A DNA stretch of 53,527 nucleotides, taken from positions 1 to 53,527 of the forward strand of contig CALAFB010000089.1 of assembly GCA_937891135.1 (NCBI GenBank). Direction: 5' to 3'. This stretch comes from an uncultured Elusimicrobium sp. GTDB taxonomy: Bacteria; Elusimicrobiota; Elusimicrobia; Elusimicrobiales; Elusimicrobiaceae. The position numbers were made by a program, and so were the translations under genes. Shown here piece by piece: positions 24,777 to 32,701 of this stretch (position 1 is the stretch's first letter; every line of letters starts with the position of its first letter). The notes under the pieces were generated by a model. The model was not told the DNA's origin. It was given only the letters and a program-made list of their open reading frames with translations, and ran no database searches.

Positions 24777-25394
24777 ATGAACACAACTATTATTTTACTA
24801 CTCGTTTTCAGTTATTTATTGGGTTCCATTCCTACCGGCTATTTAATTGCCAAACGCGTCATGCATATTGATATCCGCCAGCACGGCTCCGGCAACCCCG
24901 GGGCTGCCAATGTGTACCGCATTGTAGGTAAATGGGCGGGTATTTCCACGTTTTTAATTGATGCCGTTAAAGGGTTCATTCCCGTGCAGCTGGCCTTGCA
25001 CTTTTGCCCGGACATTTACGCCGTAGCCGTAGCGTGCGGGGTCGTTGCTATTTTGGGGCATATGTGGACCATTTACCTAAAATTCCGCGGCGGCAAAGGG
25101 GTGGCAACCTCGGCCGGTGTATTTTTTGCCTTGGCTCCTATTCCTACGGCGTTGGCTTTTGCAGTATTTGTGATTTTAGTAGCCATTTGGGGGCGCATTT
25201 CCATTGGTTCTATTTTTGCATGTGTGGTGCTGCCTATTGCCAGCTGGTGTATGAATTATCCGCTAGCCGAAAAAATTATGGCTACTGCGGTGGGGGCACT
25301 CGTCATTTATAAGCACATCCCTAACATTAAACGCCTACTTGCCCAAAAAGAACTTAAATTTGAGGACGGCGCCAAAAAACGCCAAGCAAAATGA
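24777..25394 (+). CDS. plsY: acyl-phosphate:glycerol-3-phosphate acyltransferase PlsY
   Basis: 205-residue membrane protein with about five helices. The conserved PlsY cytoplasmic motifs are present: GSIPTGYLIAK (about 14-24), GSGNPGAANVYR (about 36-47) and KFRGGKGVATSAG (about 98-111). It transfers acyl groups from acyl-phosphate to sn-glycerol 3-phosphate, the first step of phospholipid synthesis. It overlaps gpsA, which makes that substrate, by four bases. TATAAT (24763-24768) lies eight bases before the ATG, suggesting a leaderless message. Confidence 0.94.
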   Translation: MNTTIILLLVFSYLLGSIPTGYLIAKRVMHIDIRQHGSGNPGAANVYRIVGKWAGISTFLIDAVKGFIPVQLALHFCPDIYAVAVACGVVAILGHMWTIYLKFRGGKGVATSAGVFFALAPIPTALAFAVFVILVAIWGRISIGSIFACVVLPIASWCMNYPLAEKIMATAVGALVIYKHIPNIKRLLAQKELKFEDGAKKRQAK

Positions 25395-26395
25395 AAATCA
25401 CCAACATTACCGTATTTGGGGCCGGTATTTGGGGCAGCGTAATTGCCCAACACTTGGCCCGGAAAAATTACCAGGTCCGCTTGTGGGAATACAACGAACA
25501 ACTGCTGCACGCGCTCAAAACTATGGGCCGTCACCCGAATATCCCCAATTTTAAACTGCATGATAATATCCGCCTTACGGGCAGCGTGGCGGAAGCCATG
25601 CAAAATACCGATTTAATCATTTTTGTCATTTCGTCCAAAGCCATTCGTGCTTTTTGCCGCGAGCAATTAAAACCGTTATTGGCCGGGCGTGCGGTGCCGG
25701 TTATTAGTGCGTCTAAAGGCATTGAAGACAAGACATTTAAGACTATTTGCGAAATTATTGAAGAAGAACTGCCGCAATGCAAAGGGAAAGTGTGTGCATT
25801 TTCCGGGCCAAGTTTTGCCCTGGAAGTAGCGCAAAACGTGCCCACCAAAATTATGTTGGCCGGGCCGGATGCAGCCCTGGTAAAAGAATTAACACAGTTG
25901 CTCAATGGGGACCCGATTATCGTTGTACCTTCTAATGACCGGCGCGGTGTGGAATATGGCGGCGGCGTTAAAAATGTAATTGCTATTGGCTGCGGCGTGA
26001 TTGACGGTATTGGGGACGGAGCCAACACAAAGGCCGCTCTCATTACCCAATCCATGCAAGAGATGAACGATATTATTACCAGCCAAGGCGGTCAAGCCGG
26101 TACAGTATACAGTTTAGCTGGGTTCGGGGATGCGATTTTGACGGGAATGTCTGCCATTAGCCGCAACCGCCGGTTGGGCGAAAAACTGGGGGCAGGCCTT
26201 TCTTTGGAAGAAGCCAAAAAAGAAGTGGGCACCATAGCCGAAGGCGTAAACTCCGTACAAAGCGTATATGATATTGCCCGCAAAAACAACTTACATACCC
26301 CCATTTTAGATGCAATTTGGCAGCTAGTCTGCCAGGGTCAAAAACCGTGCGTATTACTCCACGCATTGGGATTTACAAACAGAGGAAACAAATAA
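25391..26395 (+). CDS. gpsA: glycerol-3-phosphate dehydrogenase [NAD(P)+]
   Basis: 334 residues. N-terminal Rossmann motif GAGIWGSVIAQHLA (about 9-22), then the GpsA signatures SSKAI, ASKGIE, FSGPSFALEVA and the catalytic Lys region GGGVKNVIAIGCGVIDG (about 196-212), and SRNRRLGEKL. It reduces dihydroxyacetone phosphate to sn-glycerol 3-phosphate for PlsY, encoded immediately upstream with an ATGA overlap. Length is normal for the family. Confidence 0.95.
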   Translation: MKITNITVFGAGIWGSVIAQHLARKNYQVRLWEYNEQLLHALKTMGRHPNIPNFKLHDNIRLTGSVAEAMQNTDLIIFVISSKAIRAFCREQLKPLLAGRAVPVISASKGIEDKTFKTICEIIEEELPQCKGKVCAFSGPSFALEVAQNVPTKIMLAGPDAALVKELTQLLNGDPIIVVPSNDRRGVEYGGGVKNVIAIGCGVIDGIGDGANTKAALITQSMQEMNDIITSQGGQAGTVYSLAGFGDAILTGMSAISRNRRLGEKLGAGLSLEEAKKEVGTIAEGVNSVQSVYDIARKNNLHTPILDAIWQLVCQGQKPCVLLHALGFTNRGNK

Positions 26396-26399
26396 TTTT

Positions 26400-26663
26400 A
26401 TGAATAAAGATGATGTGATCCGCCACTTAACGCGCACCATGTTAGACAAAAAACAAGCCAAAACCACCGTAGACCGCGTGTTTGAAATTATCAAGCACGG
26501 CCTCAAGCGGGACGGCAAAGTAGTCATCAGCAATTTTGGAACGTTTCATTTAAAAATGGCCCGCCCTGTGCAACGCCATAACCCCAAAACCGGGGAAAAG
26601 GTACAAGTACCTGCCAAGCAGAAGGTCCGTTTCAAACCGTCCGAAAATATCTTAAAGAAATAA
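26400..26663 (+). CDS. HU/IHF-family DNA-binding protein
   Basis: 87 residues matching the HU/IHF fold: helical start (MNKDDVIRHLTR..LDKKQAKTTVDRVFEII), the GKVVISNFGTFHL sheet, the DNA-binding arm with RPVQRHNPKTGE and the C-terminal VRFKPSENILKK. It bends and compacts DNA as a dimer. Four bases after gpsA, so probably cotranscribed with plsY-gpsA. HU versus IHF cannot be decided from sequence alone. Confidence 0.92.
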   Translation: MNKDDVIRHLTRTMLDKKQAKTTVDRVFEIIKHGLKRDGKVVISNFGTFHLKMARPVQRHNPKTGEKVQVPAKQKVRFKPSENILKK

Positions 26664-26683
26664 TGTATATTATAGACTTACGA

Positions 26684-26718
26684 ACTACCCCGTCTACCCT
26701 TCTAGGCGGGGCGGTTTT
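26684..26718. terminator. bidirectional terminator
   Basis: CCCCGTCTA and TAGGCGGGG-type arms followed by a T run; it lies between the convergent HU gene and the small coiled-coil ORF. Confidence 0.75.
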
Positions 26719-26906
26719 TGTTCCAGTATGTCTTTCATCGTTTCTAAGGCATTGTAAATAGCCGTAAATCCGTCCCGTGCCGTTTTCGGTACGCTAAAAT
26801 AAACGGGTACACGTGCCCGGCCAATACGTTCCAGTTTTTGCTCGCATTGTTTGAGTTGTTTTTCTACTTGAGTGAGTTGTTGCAGCGTCTGTTGGGTAAT
26901 ATCCAT
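26694..26906 (-). CDS. small coiled-coil protein under a pilin-type leader
   Basis: 70 residues from the ATG at 26906. First half is a heptad-rich helix (TLQQLTQVEKQLKQCEQKLERIG), followed by PVYFSVPKTARDGFTAIYNALETMKDIL. No signal peptide and no prepilin motif. GAGGG nine bases upstream is part of the 3' arm of the structured leader B5 (26907-27090). I do not recognise the family. Being the only non-pilin gene behind this leader, it is a candidate regulator or partner of the pilin regulon (inference). Confidence 0.6.
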   Translation of the reverse strand: MDITQQTLQQLTQVEKQLKQCEQKLERIGRARVPVYFSVPKTARDGFTAIYNALETMKDILEQKPPRLEG

Positions 26907-27090
26907 AAAAAACGGCCCTCGTTTGAGCATCTGCAAAGGCACACTCAATACAATAGCCGCGGCTTTCCGCCTAAGCGGAAAACACTCGGCACTTTCTTCT
27001 CTGCAGAAAAGAAAGCACCTAATCGGCTATTTTTGACTTTGCAGATGAGTTATTAAAACATCCCGTATGCCTTATACGGTTCAAAAACAG
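26907..27090 (-). promoter_or_regulatory. structured leader RNA, copy B5 (non-pilin gene)
   Basis: Minus strand: CTGTTTTTGAA box (27090-27080); hairpin CCGTAT/ATACGG (27079-27074/27068-27063); long-range stem ATCTGCAAAG (27046-27037) with CTTTGCAGAT (26938-26929); inside it ATAGCCG (near 27029-27023), hairpin GGTGCTTTCTT/AAGAAAGTGCC, hairpin CCGC/GCGG and CGGCTATTG (26959 down); finally GGCCGTTTTTT (26917-26907) abutting the start codon. Here the terminal G+C arm and T run overlap the ribosome-binding site, so the fold could control termination or translation. Confidence 0.72.
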
Positions 27091-27151
27091 ATTAAAAACT
27101 TTTCATACTACCTTGTTATTGTAACATATTTTATTGCGTTACCACACAAGC

Positions 27152-27176
27152 AAGGCCCCTTAAAAAGGGGCCTTAT
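27152..27176. terminator. bidirectional terminator
   Basis: AAGGCCCC (27152-27159) pairs with GGGGCCTT (27167-27174), followed by ATTTGC; downstream of the symporter on the minus strand. Confidence 0.7.
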
Positions 27177-27199
27177 TTGCAAATACATTACATAAAATA

Positions 27200-28405
27200 T
27201 TATGGTAATTGCGACAGATGACGGCGCGTGTAAATTTTATCTACAATCACAGCAATTGCGCCGTCCCCGGTTACGTTGCAAGCCGTGCCGAAGGAGTCCA
27301 TAGCAATATACAAAGCAATCATCAGGGCCAATTCGGCCTGCCCAAACCCCAACATACTTTCCAGCACACCCAGGGCTGCCATAATAGCCCCGCCCGGCAC
27401 ACCCGGCGCGGCTACCATCGTTACACCCAGCATACAAATAAATCCGGCAAATTGTTCTAAAGAAACGGGTTGCCCGCTCAAAATAACAATGGCTAGCGCA
27501 CACGCTACAATTTTCATTGTACTGCCGGACAAATGAATCGTTGCACATAACGGAATCACAAACCCGGCAATTTCCTCACGCACGCCGATTTTAACCGTCT
27601 GGCGCAGCGTTACGGGAATAGTAGCAGCGGAAGATTGCGTACCTAGGGCCGTTGCATACGCCACGAGCATACTTTTAAGCATGGCAAACGGGTTTTTCTG
27701 CCCGATAATCCCGGCCAAAATAAACTGGAAAAGCAACATGACCGCCGTAATGGCAAAAATAATCACAATAATTTGGGCAAATACGCCTAATACTTTAACG
27801 GCCTGCCCGCTGACCGTCATATTCATAAAAATTCCAAAAATATACACCGGCAGCAGCGGAATAATCACTTTGACGATGACTTTATCAATAATATCGCGCA
27901 AATCCAGCATCACACCTTTTAAGCGGCTGCCTTGAATAACTGCCATCCCGAGGCCTAGCGTAAACGCCAATACGAGTGCGCTCATCACGCCAAACACGGG
28001 CGGCATAGAAATAACAAAATACGGTTTTAATTCAATAGCCTCGGCAAACGAGGTAATCCCGGCGTGCGCGTCCAATAAGTGCGGGAACGCCGCTGCCGAA
28101 ACCGCATAACTAAAAAATCCGCTGGCCAGCGTAAACCCATAAGCCAAAGCAGCCGTAATAAACAAAAGTTTCCCGGCGTTACGGCCCAGTTCGGCAATAC
28201 CGGGGGCCACTAACCCCACAATGAGCAGCGGAATAATAAACCCCAAAAAATTACCAAATAGTTCATTAAATGTTAGTACGATACGTACAAACCAAGCCGG
28301 CACAAATAGCCCACATAAAATCCCGGCGGCAATGGCAAAAAGTACCCGGGGCAATAGGCCCCATTTTAATTTCAAATGTAATTTACGTCTTCTAAATTTA
28401 AGCAT
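27200..28405 (-). CDS. dicarboxylate/amino-acid:cation symporter (DAACS family)
   Basis: 401 residues of the GltP/DctA/SstT glutamate-symporter fold, with eight membrane helices and two re-entrant loops. Diagnostic pieces: the serine-rich TQSSAATIPVT loop (about 245-255), the HLSGSTMKI helix, the GVPGGAIMAA loop, and DSFGTACNVTGDGAIAVIVDK near the end. Substrate (glutamate, aspartate, C4-dicarboxylate or Ser/Thr) is not certain. The ATG lies exactly six bases after TATAAT, without a Shine-Dalgarno sequence. Confidence 0.88.
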   Translation of the reverse strand: MLKFRRRKLHLKLKWGLLPRVLFAIAAGILCGLFVPAWFVRIVLTFNELFGNFLGFIIPLLIVGLVAPGIAELGRNAGKLLFITAALAYGFTLASGFFSYAVSAAAFPHLLDAHAGITSFAEAIELKPYFVISMPPVFGVMSALVLAFTLGLGMAVIQGSRLKGVMLDLRDIIDKVIVKVIIPLLPVYIFGIFMNMTVSGQAVKVLGVFAQIIVIIFAITAVMLLFQFILAGIIGQKNPFAMLKSMLVAYATALGTQSSAATIPVTLRQTVKIGVREEIAGFVIPLCATIHLSGSTMKIVACALAIVILSGQPVSLEQFAGFICMLGVTMVAAPGVPGGAIMAALGVLESMLGFGQAELALMIALYIAMDSFGTACNVTGDGAIAVIVDKIYTRRHLSQLP

Positions 28406-28411
28406 ATTCTT

Positions 28412-28417
28412 ATTATA
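28412..28417 (-). promoter_or_regulatory. -10 box of a leaderless promoter (symporter)
   Basis: Minus-strand TATAAT, six bases (AAGAAT), then the ATG at 28405. Confidence 0.6.
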
Positions 28418-28457
28418 CGAAAAATAAGGAACTGTGCACGCAAAAATTTCATTTTGC

Positions 28458-28463
28458 TATAAT
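28458..28463 (+). promoter_or_regulatory. -10 box of a leaderless promoter (rnhA)
   Basis: TATAAT, six bases (AACAAT), then the ATG at 28470; this decides the start over an upstream in-frame GTG at 28434 that lies before the -10 box. Confidence 0.6.
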
Positions 28464-28469
28464 AACAAT

Positions 28470-29039
28470 ATGCAAGTAAAGATAAATATGGACGGCGGAT
28501 CTCGCGGTAACCCCGGCCCCGGTGCCGCAGCGTATGTTATACGGGATATGCAAGGAAATATCCTCTCGCAAGAAGGATATTTTATCCCGCATTGTACCAA
28601 CAACCAGGCCGAATATACCGCCCTCAAATTAGCCCTTATTAAATGCAAAGAATTGGGGGCTACGGAACTATTTATTGAAGGGGATTCTTTGCTACTTGTG
28701 AAACAATTTACCGGGGAATACAAAATCAAAAACCCGGATTTACAAGCCCGTATGCAAGTCATCCGCCGGCTGGCGCAAGGGTTTACGATTCACATCAAAC
28801 ACGTCTTGCGTGAGTTTAACAAAGCCCCGGACGCACTAGCCAACAAAGCCATGGATTTACAACAATCCGTCGGTTTCCACCCCATTAAACACTTGCCGGA
28901 CGACGGCGAAATTATGACGGCTCCGTCTAAGAATAATTATGTAAACGGCGTGGCAGTAACCTCGGTGGTGCGCGCTTCAACCCCCAAAAAATCTTCCAAA
29001 AAACAAAAACCTGTGGAACCCAGTTTGTTTGATTTTTAG
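28470..29039 (+). CDS. rnhA: ribonuclease HI family protein
   Basis: 189 residues. The RNase H fold has its acidic residues in place: Asp in NMDGGSRGNPG (about residue 8), Glu in NNQAEYTAL (about 48), Asp in FIEGDSLLLV (about 72) and Asp in NKAPDALANKA (about 122). It cleaves RNA in RNA-DNA hybrids. The sequence resembles the short RnhA/YpdQ-like branch without the basic handle. About 60 extra C-terminal residues, Lys/Ser-rich and ending PSLFDF, are unusual; the last motif resembles a sliding-clamp-binding peptide (inference). Confidence 0.88.
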   Translation: MQVKINMDGGSRGNPGPGAAAYVIRDMQGNILSQEGYFIPHCTNNQAEYTALKLALIKCKELGATELFIEGDSLLLVKQFTGEYKIKNPDLQARMQVIRRLAQGFTIHIKHVLREFNKAPDALANKAMDLQQSVGFHPIKHLPDDGEIMTAPSKNNYVNGVAVTSVVRASTPKKSSKKQKPVEPSLFDF

Positions 29040-29373
29040 TATAATAGATTTGGTAGCCAGATAACCGCTCCCGGCCGTTTGAGGCGCAGGGGGAGGAACT
29101 TCCGGACTCCACAGGGCAGTATGCCGTCCGAAAGGGCGGGCCGGTGTTTTTTCTTTTTTTCGCCGGACGGAAAGTGCCGCAGAAAACAAACCGCCCGCAA
29201 GGGTAAGGGTGAAAAGGTGCGGTAAGAGCGCACCGCGCGCAAGGTAACAAGCGCGGCAGGGCAAACCCCATACGGAGCAAGGCCAAGCCGGTCCATAGGT
29301 GCCCGCCTTCGTGACCAAGTAGGCCGCTTAGAGTAATGGTTATCCACGACAGAATCCGGGGTACCGGCTACCA
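29040..29373 (+). ncRNA. rnpB: RNase P RNA (type A)
   Basis: TATAAT at 29040-29045 precedes the RNA, which runs from about 29052 to 29372; P1 is GGTAGCC (29052-29058) with GGCTACC (29366-29372). Universal elements are present: GAGGAACTTCCGGACTCCACAGGGCAG (split here as GGAGGAACTTCCGG then ACTCCACAGGGCAG), GGGTAAGGGTGAAAAGGTGCGG, AAACCCCATACGGAGCAAGGCC and ACAGAATCCGGGG. With the RnpA protein it matures tRNA 5' ends. Its promoter overlaps the 3' end of rnhA. Confidence 0.95.
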
Positions 29374-29419
29374 CATTTTCTACTTACTTTTCTGGCTAAT
29401 TTGGCACAAGACATTTTAC

Positions 29420-29452
29420 AAAAGGCCCGCTAGTATCGGGCCTTTTGTTTGT
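29420..29452 (+). terminator. rnpB terminator
   Basis: AAAAGGCCCG and CGGGCCTTTT (29420-29446) around CTAGTAT, then TGTTTG. Confidence 0.8.
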
Positions 29453-29463
29453 TCATTAAATAA

Positions 29464-29916
29464 CTAGTTAACGTCTTCGTTCAAATACTGCGCTAAAATA
29501 GCCGCCGCACATTTCACTTTGTCAGCACAAGCACGGTGCTGGTAATAGGCCGCGGTACGCGGCTGCGGCACAGGCGATTGCGGCCCGGGGGGCAAGCCCA
29601 AAAGTTCGCGGCAGATGATAGAGCCGTTTTCTTGTTTAAAACGGTTGCACACGTCTTGCACACGCGCATAAAACGCGGCTTTGGCGGCCTGGTCGGTCGG
29701 GTCTTTGGGGGCGTATTTTAGCGAAAGTGCCATACACATCCCGCTAACAGCCCCACACACTTCGCGCTGGCGGCCCAGGCCTCCGCCAAAACAGGCGGAA
29801 AGCGCAAGAGCGGTTTGTTCATCTATCCCCAGTTCGGGCGCAAACGTGCAGAACACGGCTTGCGCGCAATTATGTCCTTTTAAAAAAAGTGCTTTGGCTT
29901 GCTCTGCTTTTGTCAT
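29464..29916 (-). CDS. C_GCAxxG_C_C family protein (putative redox/metal protein)
   Basis: 150 residues with the family's eponymous cysteines: HNCAQAV (about 16), FGGGLGRQREVCGAVSG (about 43-58), then C in QDVCNRF, SIICRELLG and DKVKCAAAI. Members are small, cytosolic, common in anaerobes and often next to redox enzymes; biochemical role is not established. TATCAT lies exactly six bases before the ATG with no Shine-Dalgarno sequence. It stands alone between rnpB and a pilin. Confidence 0.85.
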   Translation of the reverse strand: MTKAEQAKALFLKGHNCAQAVFCTFAPELGIDEQTALALSACFGGGLGRQREVCGAVSGMCMALSLKYAPKDPTDQAAKAAFYARVQDVCNRFKQENGSIICRELLGLPPGPQSPVPQPRTAAYYQHRACADKVKCAAAILAQYLNEDVN

Positions 29917-29922
29917 ATGTAT

Positions 29923-29928
29923 ATGATA
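29923..29928 (-). promoter_or_regulatory. -10 box of a leaderless promoter (C_GCAxxG_C_C gene)
   Basis: Minus-strand TATCAT, six bases (ATACAT), then the ATG at 29916. Confidence 0.5.
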
Positions 29929-30000
29929 GCAAAAAACCCACCTTTACTAGTGGGTTTTAGATTTGGAAAAGCGTCTACAACCAAAAATTACTTTTTCTCG

Positions 30001-30519
30001 TTATTCTTTTACATAAAGGGTACCCAAGGGAGCACTAGTAACCTCACTATAAGCATAACTCGCGGTTTTGGTAAATCCCATTTTTTGACACCAAGTTTGA
30101 TCCAGGTCTCTGCGGCGCCCACATATATACTCTGGATTAGACGTATCTGTAGGTTTCACAACACCTATAAAAATAATATCCGACATAGAACTATTCGTCC
30201 AGAAATACATAAACGTAAATGGCAGTTTACCAAAACCCCACTCATTCCCTGTGCTACCCAATCCTTTTAAGGCCCTTTGTTTAGGAATATTGATAGACAA
30301 TTTGTCTCTATCGGAACTGCTCGGCCATCTACCATTTGCCAAATAATATTCATGACTTGCCTCATAAATACTCTGTAATACTGGCAGAACAGATTGTACT
30401 TGGCTTTTTTCTACTGCTTTTTGGTATTGAGGCAAGGCTACGGCCGCCAATATACCAATGATGAGCACTACTACTAATAATTCTATGAGCGTGAAACCCC
30501 GCCGGGTCATGTACTTATT
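30001..30519 (-). CDS. type IV pilin-like protein
   Basis: 172 residues from the ATG at 30519 (AAAGGAG upstream). Leader MNKYMTRRG, then FTLIEL with Glu+5 and PQYQKAVEKSQ. The soluble part has one Cys pair (YICGRRRDLDQTWCQKMG), the WCQ-G arrangement common to several pilins of the window, and ends GTLYVKE. Transcribed from T12 promoter A4. Confidence 0.9.
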   Translation of the reverse strand, partial: NKYMTRRGFTLIELLVVVLIIGILAAVALPQYQKAVEKSQVQSVLPVLQSIYEASHEYYLANGRWPSSSDRDKLSINIPKQRALKGLGSTGNEWGFGKLPFTFMYFWTNSSMSDIIFIGVVKPTDTSNPEYICGRRRDLDQTWCQKMGFTKTASYAYSEVTSAPLGTLYVKE

Positions 30520-30628
30520 CATTTTCTCTCCTTTAAAACTTCTTTCTAGCATGCCGTTAGAACGCTTAAAACTCTTTTATATTGCGTTTTAGTACAGAAG
30601 ATACCTCCCCCCATACCCGACATTGGAA

Positions 30629-30656
30629 ACTGTAGCAAAAAAAAAAAACAAGTCAA
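30629..30656 (-). promoter_or_regulatory. T12-spacer pilin promoter (copy A4)
   Basis: Minus strand: TTGACT (30651-30656), 16-bp spacer with exactly twelve T, TACAGT (30629-30634). GACAACGG lies 18 bp upstream (30675-30682) and the 5' UTR has the ATGGGGGGAGGTAT string (30602-30614), both as in copy A3. Confidence 0.6.
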
Positions 30657-30808
30657 CTAATAGCCGTTTTAAACGACAACGGCCAAACAATAAAAAACAG
30701 CCAAAAACTAATCAATTTTTTGGCTTGCGGAACTTTTCATAACCTGCTAATTTTTTTATAATAGTAGTAAGCGGTTTGGACCGCATCCTAACCAAATAAG
30801 GGGGAATT

Positions 30809-31792
30809 ATGGATATCTCTACCATGAACCAACAAGTACAAAAGGAAAGTATTTTCCTGCAAGATTTAAAACGTGAAATTTCTAAAGTCATCGTCGGGCA
30901 AGATGCGCTACTAGAAAAAATGCTCGTGGCCTTATTGGCTGACGGGCACGTACTCATTGAAGGGGTCCCCGGCCTTGCCAAAACCTTAGCCGTAAAAACC
31001 TTAGCACAGGCCATTCAAGCACAATTTAGCCGCATCCAGTTTACGCCGGATTTACTACCGGCTGATATTACCGGTACGCTGATTTTCAACCCCAAAGACA
31101 ATGTATTTTACCCTAAACGCGGGCCGATTTTTGCCAACTTTGTATTAGCCGACGAAATCAACCGTTCCCCCGCCAAAGTGCAAAGCGCCCTTTTGGAAGC
31201 CATGCAGGAACGCCAAGTAACCATTGGCGAAAAAACCTACCCGCTGCCGTCTCCGTTTATGGTACTGGCTACGCAAAACCCCGTAGAGCAAGAAGGAACC
31301 TACCCGCTGCCCGAAGCGCAAGTGGACCGCTTTATGTTAAAAGTATTGGTTACCTACCCCACCAAAGAAGAAGAAAAAATGATTTTGGAACGTATGGCCA
31401 GCCGTCAAAAAATCCAATTAAACTGTTCGGCCACGCCGGAGATGATTTTAAAAGCCCGCCAGGTAGTAGACCAAATTTATGTAGACGAAAAAATTAAAAA
31501 CTACATTGTAAACCTAGTCTTTGCCACGCGCGATCCACGTGCCTACGGGCTGGAAAAATTGGCCTCGTTTATTGCCTATGGTGCCAGCCCGCGTGCGACT
31601 ATTTTCCTTACGCAAGCGGCCAAAGCCTACGCCTTCTTAAACGGGCGTGGCTATGTAACGCCGGAAGATATTAAAGCCATCGGCCTAGACGTACTGCGTC
31701 ACCGTGTATTACTGTCTTACGAAGCTGAGGCCGAAAATATAGCAGCAGACCAAATCGTCAAACAAATTTTTGACGCTGTTGACGTACCCTAA
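30809..31792 (+). CDS. moxR: MoxR-family AAA+ ATPase
   Basis: 327 residues. AAA+ motifs: Walker A GVPGLAKT (about 51-58), Walker B FVLADEINR (about 113-121), sensor 1 ATQNPVEQEGTYPLPEAQ (about 155-172, the MoxR hallmark) and the lid domain with GASPRAT. MoxR ATPases act as chaperones with VWA-domain partners. AAGGGGG precedes the ATG; TATAAT lies about 50 bp upstream. It heads an eight-gene MoxR/Bat operon running to 38771. Confidence 0.93.
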   Translation: MDISTMNQQVQKESIFLQDLKREISKVIVGQDALLEKMLVALLADGHVLIEGVPGLAKTLAVKTLAQAIQAQFSRIQFTPDLLPADITGTLIFNPKDNVFYPKRGPIFANFVLADEINRSPAKVQSALLEAMQERQVTIGEKTYPLPSPFMVLATQNPVEQEGTYPLPEAQVDRFMLKVLVTYPTKEEEKMILERMASRQKIQLNCSATPEMILKARQVVDQIYVDEKIKNYIVNLVFATRDPRAYGLEKLASFIAYGASPRATIFLTQAAKAYAFLNGRGYVTPEDIKAIGLDVLRHRVLLSYEAEAENIAADQIVKQIFDAVDVP

Positions 31793-31807
31793 CCTAAGGG
31801 GGCTCCT

Positions 31808-32698
31808 ATGGACACCGCGGAAATTTTAAAAAAGGTCCGCCAAATTGAAATTCAGACGGACCGCCTGGTTTCAGAAACCTTCGCCGGAGATTATTTAAGC
31901 ACGTTTAAAGGGCAGGGCATTGAATTTGCCGAAGTGCGCGAATACATTCCGGGGGATGATGTGCGTAGCATTGACTGGAATGTAACCGCACGCACGGGCG
32001 TGCCGTACATCAAAAAATTTAATGAAACGCGTGAACTAACGGTTATGATTGCGTGTGATGTGTCCGCTTCCGGACAATTTGGTTCACGCAGTAAACTCAA
32101 ACAAGAGGCCGCTGCCGAATTAGCCGCTCTGTTTGCATTTGCGGCGTTGCAAAATAGTGATAAAGTAGGCCTTCTGTTATTTTCGGACCAGGTAGAATTA
32201 TACGTTCCCCCCAAAAAAGGCAAAAAACACGTTTTGCGGCTCATCCGCGAACTCGTTGCCTTTGAACCCCAGCATAAACTCACAGATATTGGGCTTAGTT
32301 TAACTACCTTACTAAAAGTATTAAAACATAAAAGTATCGTGGTATTAGTGTCGGACTTTTTAGACGAAACCTTCCGTTTTTCAAAGCCGTATCAGTTAGC
32401 CGCTAAAAAATTTGATTTAATTCCCGTACGCATCCAGGACCCCTTGGAACGCCGCTTGCCCCGCGTACCGGTTTGCTTGGAAATAACAGACCCGGAAACA
32501 GAGATTTCCGGTGAGTTATGCCTTTCGGATGCCCAACTTAACCAACAATTAGACCATTTTTGGAAACTGCAAGACCATGCCTTAAACGCATTATTTGCGC
32601 CGTGCAAGACAGAACCTATTCTTATTGATACGGATAAAAACATTGCAGACCCGGTTATTGCGTTTTTCAAGCGACGGGCCAAAAAAATAAGGAAATAA
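31808..32698 (+). CDS. DUF58 domain protein (MoxR partner)
   Basis: 296 residues. The DUF58 core has FAGDYLSTFKGQGIEFAEVREY, PGDDVRSIDWNVTART and KKFNETREL (about residues 28-78), followed by a von Willebrand A-like fold with the degenerate metal site CDVSASG (about 82-88). Cytosolic, as usual for the family. Sixteen bases after moxR, the standard MoxR-DUF58 pairing. Confidence 0.92.
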   Translation: MDTAEILKKVRQIEIQTDRLVSETFAGDYLSTFKGQGIEFAEVREYIPGDDVRSIDWNVTARTGVPYIKKFNETRELTVMIACDVSASGQFGSRSKLKQEAAAELAALFAFAALQNSDKVGLLLFSDQVELYVPPKKGKKHVLRLIRELVAFEPQHKLTDIGLSLTTLLKVLKHKSIVVLVSDFLDETFRFSKPYQLAAKKFDLIPVRIQDPLERRLPRVPVCLEITDPETEISGELCLSDAQLNQQLDHFWKLQDHALNALFAPCKTEPILIDTDKNIADPVIAFFKRRAKKIRK

Positions 32699-32701
32699 AC
32701 T

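Noticed and set aside
6..30656. T12 promoters as sigma-54 promoters
   Set aside because: TTGAC and TGCT boxes are too far apart for the GG-N10-GC spacing of sigma-54 sites.
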